Assembly: GCA_905221605.1 (NCBI GenBank)
Contig: CAJNDS010002079.1
Span: 201,001 to 265,000 of the forward strand
Source: Symbiodinium natans
Lineage: Eukaryota; Sar; Dinophyceae; Suessiales; Symbiodiniaceae
Reading direction: 5' to 3'
Length of the DNA: 64,000 nucleotides
Position 1 is the first letter of the stretch. Each line of letters begins with the position of its first letter. Shown piece after piece: positions 39,900 to 49,672 of this stretch. Below the pieces are notes generated by a model. The model made no database searches and was not told the origin of the DNA. It saw only the letters and a program-made list of their open reading frames with translations. The position numbers and the translations under genes were made by a program.

Positions 39900-39974
39900 A
39901 TTATAAAAAAGCTGACCAGGTGTTCGACGCTTGCTGGTGCAAGCACAAACACGTCTGTCACGACAGCAGAGCCC

Positions 39975-40619
39975 ATGGTTCTGGTGCCGCCGCGCCAGCA
40001 AGCAACCATGGCTGCCACACGAGCCATGGCTTCTTTCTACTTTTCCTTGAAGAAACAGCTGCAAAGAAAAAAACAAATTAAGGGCCAAATCAACAAAATT
40101 GCCATTACAATTTCTGTCTGTAGCATTTTCTCGCGTGCAGCTGACGTTGAGCTGGACGAAGTGTCTTTCAGGTCCGTGGGACGTCCTGGAGGCATAGTCT
40201 GGCTGCGTTACTTGGCAGTGGCACGGCGAGGCTCCAGCAAAGTGTGGCTGCAACGTCTTCCTTACCGTGTCACGCAGGCTGGTCAAGGCGGAGGAGGACC
40301 TCTGTCTGTGGCTGAAATGACAGAGACCTTGTTGCTGGATTCGGACAAACCCGTTCTGGCAAAAGGCTCTGTTTGCCATACCGATGGTGCGAAAGCGAGC
40401 CCAACTCGGAGGATTCTCCTGGCTGACATCGGAGCGCAGTTTGCTGACACCCTGGCCGCGATCTCTTGGATCTCCGTCGAAACCAAGAAGACGGCCGTCG
40501 CTGCTATGAAGAGTTTCTGGCCAGGCCACGATGTGACCGCCAACCGGCTGACCAATCTTCCATGGCCTGGTTCAGAGCGCTTTGGAAAAGCGCGGTGGGC
40601 AGCTGGCAGGGTCGTGTAA
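39975..40619 (+). CDS. ISXO2/IS1595 (Merlin)-like transposase domain, partial
   Basis: 214-codon frame; an ATG occurs at or just inside the start. The recognisable part reads VELDEVSFRS (first catalytic Asp region of IS1595/ISXO2 transposases), then WLRYLAVARRGSSKVWL, then GGGPLSVAEM, and SVCHTDGAKA (second Asp region). DDE transposases of this group cut and rejoin DNA; the Merlin superfamily is their eukaryotic relative. The third acidic residue is not obvious and no terminal inverted repeats were found. The region downstream (40466-41027) has other open frames, so a frameshifted continuation is possible. It may be a domesticated fragment. Confidence 0.45.
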   Translation: MVLVPPRQQATMAATRAMASFYFSLKKQLQRKKQIKGQINKIAITISVCSIFSRAADVELDEVSFRSVGRPGGIVWLRYLAVARRGSSKVWLQRLPYRVTQAGQGGGGPLSVAEMTETLLLDSDKPVLAKGSVCHTDGAKASPTRRILLADIGAQFADTLAAISWISVETKKTAVAAMKSFWPGHDVTANRLTNLPWPGSERFGKARWAAGRVV

Positions 40620-41639
40620 CGAAGGGCAGGAGGAGCACAGCAGCGAATTCTCCAGATCACTCAGCCCAACTGGCAGCACGGACAGTAGAATGGGCTGCAC
40701 GGACACTGGAATGGAGGAGTGGGGGTTACCTACTACGGCACGTGGGTGAACTCCCAAGGGCAGCAAGGGGGCTTGACCGACTGGCTCGTCATGTGCGGCA
40801 ACAGCGCAGGGGTTGTCTTAAGGGGCCAGGAGAGGAAGAACATCGCAGGTCACGTGGCAGTGAAGTCAAGTGGAGACGTCCACCTGTTCATCAACGAGGG
40901 AGTGCTTCAAAAGGTATCGGACTTTGGCGTAGGTCATCGTTTGGAACCGGGCGCCCTCAGAAGCCGAGATGTGGACCAGCATGGAGTACCTGAACTGGAA
41001 GCTTGGTTTCGAGTAAAGGACTGTTAGTTACAGATCCTTGAGAAGTCGACTGACTGACCAACCCTCCAAACATGCCACCTTGCCGCCGGCGGTTCTCAGT
41101 GCAAAAAAGAAGCCGGCCGAGTCTTAAAGTAACTGGGTGCTGCAGTCTTGCGCTCTTGGAGGCATGAGTTCAACAGTGGAGTGAATTTGCGCAGTCAATC
41201 GTAGATTCCCTAAATCACAACACCTTGGCATGCGCCTGAAAAATTGTGATCTGCATGGACATTTGTGTTGCAGGCATGAAGGTCTTCACAATGACGTGAT
41301 CCAATGTGCATGGAGTATTCAGCATGGGATGTCACGATATGGTCTTCCAAAGTTATGGTGGTGATGATGTTGCCAGCACTAACATTGACCAGTCCCCCGC
41401 TCCAAGCCAGTGTTACGCTTCATCAACAAGGATCTGTAACAGGTGCAGCTTTGGTTTGCATGCAGCCGCATGGCCCGGAAGGCGTTGAAGGGGTGGGCGG
41501 AAGACATGGCAGAGGCATCAGGGCAACATGGGTTGTGACATGGGGCCTTCAGCCTCACAGGCATATCGTCGAGCTGCTGATGCCTGTTTGGGTGGTGTTT
41601 GAAGCGTTGTGCTCAGTGGTTTTCGCTGTTTGTACGCGG
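40620..41639. other. Interval with open frames but no recognised gene
   Basis: Frames at 40466-40993 and 40719-41027 are open and may include more of the transposase-like gene. The stretch 41030-41300 looks noncoding. Confidence 0.3.
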
Positions 41640-42257
41640 ATGAAAGAAACACTTTACCTCGTCTCATTCTGGCATGTTGTTGGATTTGAGGTCAAATGTC
41701 CCACAGTCAACCTAGAAGACATCCGCATTGTCGGATCTTTGCCTGAGCTTGGCTCTTGGCAATCGCCTCAGGGGTGCAATTCCTTGATTTAGACTTTAGA
41801 CGGTCTTGTGCTATGCCCCAAGTCCCCGGTTAATGAATTCGCCTGAAGGGAAACATCGCGGGCGTTGCCTTTGGCAACATCCGAGCGGACGTATCCTGCG
41901 CACTGAGCTTGGGCACTGCATGGTACCTGTTTGTTGCACCCTTGCGATGCGATGGTCTGAGGTGGAGGTCCGCCGAGATTTCGCTTCCTAGCCACGTGAC
42001 AGAGGCAGGATTCGAGCACAACAAAATCACCCTGCAACCGGCGGTGTGCAAGGGTTGCACCGCCGTATGTGTTGCAGGTTGTGCAGTACAAATACATAAA
42101 GGCCAGGCAGTGCTAGCGGTAGGTGGGCACTGGGGTTCATGGTTCACAGCCAGCAGGTGTTCGACGGATCATTGGTGCAGTGGGAGGCAATGCCACTTTT
42201 GCATGAGTTTTTCCCGCTTTTAACTGAGTGCAGGGTGGGCCCAACCGCATTCTGGAC
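41640..42257 (+). CDS. CBM20 starch-binding domain gene, partial, five exons
   Basis: A carbohydrate-binding module family 20 domain, which binds starch or glycogen, is read by joining exons in phase. Exon ending 41773: FEVKCPTVNLEDIRIVGSLP then ELGSW. Exon 41962-42004: WRSAEISLPSHVTE. Exon 42078-42109: VVQYKYIKAR. Exon 42150-42186: QQVFDGSLVQWE. Exon 42234-42257: GGPNRILD. Together these give the family order of GxxPELGxW, W...LP, YKY and WExGxNR. Introns are 188, 73, 40 and 47 nt with GT, GC, GT and GC donors and AG acceptors. The last exon is followed by GTGAGT leading into the telomere-type array at 42263. The 5' start and any enzyme domain are not identified; 41640 is approximate. Confidence 0.75.
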
Positions 42258-42258
42258 G

Positions 42259-42458
42259 TGAGTAGGGTTTAGGGTTTAGGGTTTAGGGTTTAGGGTTTAG
42301 GGTTTAGGGTTTAGGGTTTAGGGTTTAGGGTTTAGGGTTTAGGGTTTAGGGTTTAGGGTTTAGGGTTTAGGGTTTAGGGTTTAGGGTTTAGGGTTTAGGG
42401 TTTAGGGTTTAGGGTTTAGGGTTTAGGGTTTAGGGTTTAGGGTTTAGGGTTTAGGGTG
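42259..42458 (+). repeat. TTTAGGG array, about 27 near-perfect copies, in an intron
   Basis: Starts right after the GTGAGT donor of the CBM20 gene. The repeat unit is the plant-type telomere repeat also used by dinoflagellates. Sequence resumes at GGTGGTTGAGAG, offering an AG acceptor at about 42469. Confidence 0.9.
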
Positions 42459-42578
42459 GTTGAGAGGATGGTGCGCCACCAGCCTTCGTGAAAGTGCACA
42501 TGGCATCGTTTCTCGGTGAATTACGTCGATGACCTGACTTTCGACATCAATGAGTGCCCCTTGAGTGATTGTGCGGTT

Positions 42579-42668
42579 TAGGGTTTAGGGTTTAGGGTTT
42601 AGGGTTTAGGGTCTAGGGTCTAGGGTTTAGGGTTTAGGCCCTAAACCCTAAACCCTAAACCCTAAACC
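42579..42668. repeat. Head-to-head TTTAGGG / CCCTAAA junction
   Basis: A G-rich array (42579-42636) turns directly into a C-rich array (to 42668) around GTTTAGGCCCTAAAC, forming an inverted repeat of telomere units with no loop. Confidence 0.85.
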
Positions 42669-43849
42669 CTTCACCCAACAACTTTGCAACTTAGCTTCTG
42701 CAGGTGACGCGCCGAGGTGGGTCTTGACCTTCGTGATTTATGGGTCATGAAGCAAGGATCAATGTCACTCTTGGGATGCTGCCGCCACGCTACCTCGGAA
42801 GTGCCAGAACAGTTAGAGCTTCAAGTCGCCGTCGCCATCAGCCAAGTCGGCTTAGGGTTTAGGGTTTAGGGTTTAGGGTTTAGGGCTTAGGGTTTAGGGT
42901 TTAGGGTTTGTGTTTTGGGGTTTCAAGCGGAAAGTACTGCGCTTTGCCGGCTAGCCCGCAGTTTGGTCGACCTAGGCAACATGGGATGGTGGGGGCCTAC
43001 TTAGAGGCCCATGGGACTGAGGTACGTATACTTATAATTCCTTAGTTATGACCCCAATAAAGGTACTTATACCCTAACTTACCAAGTCCCATGATCCTCC
43101 AAGTCGGGACCGTGCAGCAATGCAGAGTTGCAGTAAGGTCTGGGAGAGGGCTGCCGCGACCTCACGGATGGCGAGTGGTTGCGTCGACAAGGCTCGACCC
43201 TCCTCGCCCTGCACTGTTGGTAAATTTTCGGTCATCTGTATCCCAGTCCTGGTTGGCGACTTGGTGATTTAGCGTTATGGCCCCCATGGACTTCCACTTC
43301 GGGCATGGTGTCGATGTCTTGGGCATTGTTGACCTTGAGCCATTAGAGAGCCCACGCACCAAGTGCTGGTCTAGGATGCGCGGATCTGCAAAGGCAGGGG
43401 GCCCAGTGCTGCAGAAGGGTGCCGTACATGCGGGAAGAAGCAGACGGTACGACACCCTCCAGATCGTCACTGCTCTGACCTGCTGCCTGTTGCATGCAGA
43501 CAGATCTCTGCTAGGCGTCCTTATGCCACCAGGCTCGTGTTTTCTGGTGCAGTGCTTGCAGCGGACAATGGCTAAGGCTTGACACCGTTGCACTATGCAG
43601 CCGAGCATGGCCACGACGAGTCCGCGGGGAAGTGCACAAGGACAGGGAGGCGACAGCGTGTCAGCCACCAATCCCCACCCACAGCCGGTCCACCCCCACC
43701 ACACCAGTGCATCCAGTTGAATCAATCACTTCAGTGCTCGCTTGTGTTCCTGGCTCTGAGCTGTGTGTAGGCCCTGTCATTTTAGGGTGCCGTGCTGGTG
43801 CCGTGCTGGCCACGCCCCAGCATTTCCCGCAAGCGTTGCCGTTTCTGAA
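42669..43849 (+). other. Exon-like islands including one ankyrin repeat
   Basis: After a pyrimidine-rich GCAG near 42705 and before another TTTAGGG array (42852-42910), a short open stretch could be an exon (ends SEVPEQLELQVAVAIS). At about 43577 an AG precedes LTPLHYAAEHGHDES, a clear ankyrin-repeat core, but just one repeat is visible. I could not connect these in phase with confidence. They may belong to the CBM20 gene or to a separate one. Confidence 0.4.
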
Positions 43850-46800
43850 ATGGGCTGTGCAGTTTCGAAGTCCCAAGCAACGGCTCCGGAAAGGAACAAT
43901 GAGAAGTTGCTGCGAGGCCGGTTTTTGGGTATGTCTGGAGTTTCGGGGTTTCCAGCTTTGGGGATTGTTAGGGCCTTTAGCTGCACGAGAGAACCTCTCG
44001 GAACTTAGCAACACAGAGTTTTGCATGGGATGTCGTTGCGCTCGCAGGCGGCATCAAGATAATGGAGTTCAAGGTCAAGGGCAGCAAGCCGGGAAGGCAA
44101 TTTTCTGCGGAGATCTCTCTGCTTGGTGGTGCTGGTGGTGGTGATGCGTCCGTGGTGGCTGCTTTTGCGAAGCAAGAGCATTTGCCTACAGACTGGAAGC
44201 ATTATTCAGTGTATGCTGCATCGGTAGTGTTCGAGTATCACAACGACCAGGGCCCAGAATTCAACATCCACCTTGATCCTACAGTGGGAGTGCGTCTCCT
44301 GGGTGAGGATGTCCTTCCAAATGCAGTCCTTCTTGGAAGTCATTGGGCTCCAGACAACGACAGATGGAAGTGGCTTCGCGAGCACGGGAACCTTCATTGG
44401 CAAGGAAAATATGCGATGAGTACGCCTGCCCCGTTAGAGAAGGGTAGCCAGCGGCGGCTACTTGAATTCAGGGTCAAAGGTTCTTCGCCTGGCAGACGCT
44501 TTTCCGCATACTTGGAGTTTCAAGATCCGATGGGCCGGAGAATGGGCGAGCTTACATTATTAAGCCGGATTGCCCTTCCCCGAGAGATGACGACCTACTC
44601 CTTTGATGTGGAGCAGGTGGCTTTGACGTACCATAATGACCAGGGCCCTGAATTCAACATCCACCTTGACCCTACAATGGGAGTGCGTCTCCTAGGTGAG
44701 GATGTCCTTCCAAGTGCAGTCCTGCTTGGGAGTGGTTGGGCTCCAGACAACCCCAGATGGCAGACACTTCGCGAGCACGGGAACCTTCACTGGCAGGGAA
44801 AATACGAGATGAGACCTGGCTCAGGTGAGCTGCAGCGAGGTGGGTATGTGTAGAAAATGTTGCCCTCAAAAACCTGCCCATTTCGCACATGCACGGCAGT
44901 TTTTGTTGGGGTCTTTTAGGGCTCGTCTGTGTTAGCCGTTCTATCGGAATGGGATGTCGTTGCGCTCGCAGGCGGCATCAAGATAATGGAGTTCAAGGTC
45001 AAGGGCAGCAAGCCGGGAAGGCAATTTTCTGCGGAGATCTCTCTGCTCGGTGGTGGTGTATCTGTGGCCGCTCGATTTGCGAAGCAAGAGCATTTGCCTA
45101 CTGACTGGGAGCATTATTCAGTGTATGCTGCGTCGGTAGTGTTCGAGTATCACAACGACCAGGGCCCAGAATTCAACATCCACCTTGACCCTACAGTGGG
45201 AGTGCGTCTCCTAGGTGAGGATGTCCTTCCAAATGCAGTCCTTCTTGGAAGTGATTGGGCTCCAGACAACGACAGATGGAAGTGGCTTCGCGAGCACGGG
45301 AACCTTCATTGGCAAGGAAAATATGCGATGAGTACGCCCGTGCCGTTAGAGAAGGGTAGCCAGCGGCGGCTACTTGAATTCAGGGTCAGAGGTTCTTCGC
45401 CTGGCAGACTCTTCTCCGCGTACTTGGAGCTTCAAGATCCGATGGGCCGGAGAATGGGCGAGCTTACATTATTAAGCCGGATTGCCCTTCCCCTGGAGAT
45501 GACGACCTACTCCTTTGATGTGGAGCAGGTTGCTTTGACGTACCATAATGACCAGGGCCCGGAATTCAACATCCACCTTGACCCTACAGTGGGAGTGCGT
45601 CTCCTAGGTGAGGATGTCCTTCCAAGTGCAGTCCTGCTTGGGAGTGGTTGGGCTCCAGACAACCCCAGATGGAAGTGGCTTCGCGAGCACGGGAACCTTC
45701 ACTGGCGGGGAAAATACGAGATGAGACCTGCTTCCTCCGAGGACGACATTCTGAACCGGACGGTAGAAATGCCTGCGTACTGGCATCTGAATGACGAGAG
45801 CATGGAGTCGAAACGAGTCCCGGAGACTCCCGAGGTTTGCCAAGCGATGCAGTCCCTGGATTGATTTGGGCTTTCGGGTTGAGGGTTGAGGGGTTTTCAG
45901 GTTCGGAGTTTAGGGTTGAGGGTTCAGGCTTTTAGGGCTTCGGGTTGAACGTTCCCAGTCCCCGGAAGCACCTGCTTGTAAGAACAACTCCATTGTAGAC
46001 GTCAGGCTGGTAGACGCTGCAGGGATGTGGGATAGCCGTATCCCCAGGTCTTTGATGGACAGCACATGGAAGGCGATAGCTACGAGGGACCGAGCGGAGG
46101 AGGAGGAGGAGGAGCTTGGAGGAGGAGGAGGCGGCGTGCAGCGATTCGAAGTCGTTCAGGCAACTGGATCCTTCATATGGAAACTCAGAGGTGTAACCCT
46201 AAACCCTAAACCCTAAACCCTAAACCCCAAACCCAGGGTTTGCCAGGCCTTTGATGTGAGGGCTTTTCTAGGGTCCAGGATTTCTAGAGGCTCGGCGTCT
46301 TTCCGTGCATCTCGCGGTTTGAGCTTTGGGTTTAGGGTTAGGGTTTAGGGTTTAGGGGTTAGGGGTTAGGGCATCTTCTTTGCTTGACAGAACAGAAACC
46401 TGCTATAAGCTCGAAGCCATGAAAGCCCTTAATCCCAAGGTGTTGCGAAATGAAAACCCAAGTCTTTGGGTTCCTTATTGGCGACAGCGGGAGCGAATCC
46501 GCCGCCAGTGTGGAGATAAATCTTTGCCGGCCGAAACGGTGAAGACGAGCTTATGTGACCAGTTGGCACTTTGGGAAACTTGTTAATTTCCTGTATGGTT
46601 CTAGTGGTTCCATGGACATACCTATTTATGAATATTTTTGGCCCCGAAACTGCAATCCAGGTGAGGAGTTCTGCAAAACGAGTGGGCACGCGTCGTTATG
46701 CCATGACGCGCGCGAGTTCTACTTGTTCCACGGCACCAACCCGTCTGCAGCCAATGCGATCTGTGCCTCTGACTCTTGGATACAAACCCTAAACCCTAAA

Positions 46801-47490
46801 CCCTAAACCCTAAACCCTAAACCCGAAACCCTAAACCCTAAACCCAACTGATATTTGGGTGAGAAGCATGTTTGGCCGCAAGCCGTTGGGTTGAGCATCT
46901 CAAGCGCCAAGCAAGATGGTCTTGTTACTGCTCTGCCAGAAAGCCAAGGACTTCAGAGTGGACTTGGCTGGTTCTCACAAAGGAACTCTCTATGGACGTT
47001 TGCCTGCTTTTGATCACTATTTTTTTTCCGGGGATGTGGAGTTCGAAGGGTAGGAGGTTTTGCACGAGGTTCCTAGTGCAAGAAGCTATGAAGGCAAGGG
47101 CATCTATTTCGCTGAAGCCTCGAGCAAGTCTGATGAGTATGCTTCGGACGACCAGGATGGACTGCATTGCATGCTGCTGTGCAAGGCCACTTCCTTGATT
47201 TTGAATTCTGTTGGGGTCTTGCAGCTGATTCCGTATCTGGTTGAGGTGGATGGGCTGAGCTCTGTCATGAGGAAACTAAAACTAAGGTCAGTTGTGGCGA
47301 TTGGATCTACACCGACGAAGTCAAGCCAGATGTCGAAGCTCTGTTACAGAAAATTCAATCCGGCCAACACCACTCCATCCTTGGAGATCGTGAGAAGGCT
47401 CGCGGAACGTACAGGGAGTTCATACTCTTCAACAACGACCAAGTGTACCCTGAGTACATAGTAGTGTACAAGCGGCATGCTGTCCGGTGA
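43850..47490 (+). CDS. PARP-type ADP-ribosyltransferase with MGC N-terminus and four beta-sandwich-like repeats (nine exons)
   Basis: Exons 43850-43928, 44048-44824, 44972-45848, 46048-46190, 46396-46554, 46661-46770, 46949-46994, 47094-47185, 47260-47490. Every junction is in phase; total 2514 nt, 837 residues plus stop. The start MGCAVSKS fits N-myristoylation plus palmitoylation, implying membrane attachment. Residues about 27-575 are four repeats of about 125 residues (core YHNDQGPEFNIHLDP...GEDVLP...HGNLHWQGKY), resembling calcium-dependent carbohydrate-binding beta-sandwiches; that part is inference. The C-terminus is a PARP catalytic domain, which transfers ADP-ribose from NAD+: RNENPSLW, LFHGT (His about 702), KGIYFAE (Tyr about 735), REFILFNNDQVYPEY (Glu about 814). 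The H-Y-E triad is intact. Donors are GT four times, GC twice, GA twice. Introns 4 and 6 hold telomere-type repeats, intron 3 degenerate ones. Confidence 0.8.
44025..45731 (+). repeat. Exon duplication inside the PARP gene (offset 924 bp)
   Basis: 44025-44818 and 44949-45731 are nearly identical, including the last 20 or so bases of the upstream intron and its acceptor. This doubles a two-repeat exon to four repeats. A 9-bp gap (GGTGCTGGT region) and a few substitutions distinguish the copies. Confidence 0.85.
46191..46395 (+). repeat. PARP intron 4 with inverted telomere-type arrays
   Basis: GT donor followed at once by CCCTAAA units (46197-46232), then TTTAGGG units near the 3' end (46328-46374). 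The two could pair within the pre-mRNA. Confidence 0.75.
46771..46948 (+). repeat. PARP intron 6 with CCCTAAA array
   Basis: GA-AG intron between the LFHGT exon and the next exon; the array spans about 46784-46850. Confidence 0.75.
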
Positions 47491-49105
47491 AAAACAAACT
47501 GGTGTGCATGAGGTCACAGAGTTCAGGCTGGTAGGTCTCCTCATGCCCAACAGATGTGATCTGCTTTGTAATGCTTTCGCGAATTCTGATTGACGGTGTA
47601 GCTGGTTACGAATCCGAATGATCTCACATCTGTGGCGGCCTGCCTCCCGACCATATGACGCTACAGCATAATTGACACACGAATGTGGACATTGCTTGCA
47701 TTTGGTAGTCCTGTCAATCCTGCATAGAATCGCTGTTGTTGTTATGCCTTGGGTATCACTGCAGTACTACTATATGTCTCTATCCTAGCCACAGGAGCAT
47801 AGCGAAGCAACATTAACCAGTCCAGGAAACCATAGTCAGAGAGAACATGGGTATCAATCATGGAACTAGACAAGAAACAGTAATACAGACACCCGCAAGA
47901 TTGGGCTCAAGCCTCATTTGTTTAGTCGATGCAGTGGATGCGTGTTATGTCGATACGATTGGGAGTTTTCTTTGATGTGATTCGCGTGAATCAGCCTTTA
48001 TTTCGCGCACGAATACATATTCGGATGAATAGGTATGCACCCGTTCGCCCACGGGGGAAAAACACGGAGAGACCAGGAGCCCAGCAAAGGCCAAGAGCAG
48101 CACCATGCGTACATGTCGATTACAGGTGTTGCGGCACAGGCTCACACTTCGATTCACAGACTGCGGGGCGCAGGACCCCTTCCATCTGCAAGTTTTGGGG
48201 TCTTTCTTCCACTCACCGAACCCGATTGGGATGCCGCAAGCTTTCTGGCTTCGTGGTGGTCCGTTCGCAACGAAGCCGGTCAGGACGCCTCAAATCTTCG
48301 TGGTCTTTCAATCAACGACCCTGGTTGCGATGCTGCAAGTTTTCGTGGTCTTTCGAGTATCGAAACCGGCCGGGACACCTCACGTTTTCAATCAACCATC
48401 CCAGCTGGGATACCTAAATTTTCGTGTTCTTTCACTCAACCAGCCTCAAGTTTCGTGGTGCAAGAGTGTGCCAAAGGATAGGGCTCATTGCACTGAGGCT
48501 TGAGCGGGAAGGTTTAGGCATCGCGGACACTTGTGATTGATTTGGAAGCTTTGTCATGGATTTCGGAACGAAGCTTCGTTCAGGTTGGTTGGAATGTCAC
48601 CCTAAACCTTGAATGTTCCCACTTTTTCTAACAGTCCTTAGTAGTACCCTGGCCCCCCATTCCCATCTTCATAAGGGCTGTTAGTTGCAGGGGGAACATC
48701 CCAACCGCAAGCGCTAACCCTAAGCCCTAAAAACCTTAAACCCTAAACCCCAAACCCTAAACCCTAGACCCTAAACCCCAAACACTAAACCCCAAACCTT
48801 GAACTCTAAATCCTGAACCCTAAATCTAAACCTGAGCCAGGCAGGCGATTGCCAAAGAGCCTGGGAGGGCGCCTCGGCGTTCGAGGCGCGACAGTTGCGA
48901 GGAATGGGGAGGGAGTGTGGACGGGCAGTTAGGGTTTAGGGTTTAGGGTTTAGGGTTTAGGGTTTGGGGTTTAGGGATCGTTGAATTTGATAGTTCTATG
49001 ATTTCAGGGTTGTTCAGGGAGCGGAGGGCGGATCGCAGGGATTGTGGACATGATGTCCATCCATCTTGGCACAAGCACGACCTCATCGTGCAGGCAATCT
49101 AGAAG
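47491..49105. other. Intergenic interval with a minisatellite and telomere-type arrays
   Basis: Presumed 3' region of the PARP gene. At about 48225-48450 a degenerate repeat of about 57 bp (core TTTTCGTGGTCTTTC) occurs about four times. CCCTAAA-type sequence lies at 48715-48832 and TTTAGGG at 48928-48977. No gene supported. Confidence 0.5.
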
Positions 49106-49672
49106 ATGCTCCAAGTAGGCGTAGCGGGCATGTGGCGCCCAGCGCGTGCGCAGCCGAAGACAGAGTTGCTTGCTGGAGGGGTCAGACCAAATCCGAGCGC
49201 TAGGGTGAAGCTTGGCACAAAGGACGACATGTGCAGTTTGGCTTCGACAACGTCAAGTCGTCCTGTCGCCATGTCCGTGACCGTATTCTTCGGTACACGT
49301 TGGAGTCTGAATGCCAGGACTCGAAGGTGCAAAGCAAGGGCCCTGCCAGACGAGGAGCGATACTGGGAGCTCAGTGAGGAGGAGCGTGCGCGATTCGTGG
49401 AGGAGATGGACACCAATGCACCTTATCGATACCTCCTCCTCTTCCTTGCTGCGCTGCTTGTAGGCAAGGCCTTGCCAGATGCAGTGTTCTCCTACTTAAA
49501 GAATTTGGCCGGGATTCGTGGTGCAGTGTTGGACCCGTCCATGCTTGCCTTTGACGCCCTCCTCTGCGGGCTTGGAGTAGGCCTGGCATATGCCGCGCTG
49601 ACTTTGCTAGGCGCACCCGAGCTTCCAGAGCCGCCGGAAAGAGAGAAGTCTGCAGGTCCGCCACCAAAATAA
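49106..49672 (+). CDS. Hypothetical membrane protein, 188 residues
   Basis: Single open frame with ATG at 49106 (an internal ATG lies at about 49271, before SVTVFFGTRWS). The N-terminal third is Arg/Ser/Thr-rich and basic, compatible with an organelle-targeting region. A charged helix follows (DEERYWELSEEERARFVEEM). Two hydrophobic segments follow (YLLLFLAALLVGKAL and LAFDALLCGLGVGLAYAALTLL). The tail is Pro/Glu/Lys-rich. No family recognised. Telomere-type repeats start 10 bp after the stop (49682), as for other islands here. Upstream introns cannot be excluded. Confidence 0.5.
   Translation: MLQVGVAGMWRPARAQPKTELLAGGVRPNPSARVKLGTKDDMCSLASTTSSRPVAMSVTVFFGTRWSLNARTRRCKARALPDEERYWELSEEERARFVEEMDTNAPYRYLLLFLAALLVGKALPDAVFSYLKNLAGIRGAVLDPSMLAFDALLCGLGVGLAYAALTLLGAPELPEPPEREKSAGPPPK

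Noticed and set aside
44025-44080. Alternative start reading MGCRCARRR
   Set aside because: This ATG is in a different frame from the repeat domains; the upstream exon at 43850 joins in phase with a GTATGT donor and gives a better start.
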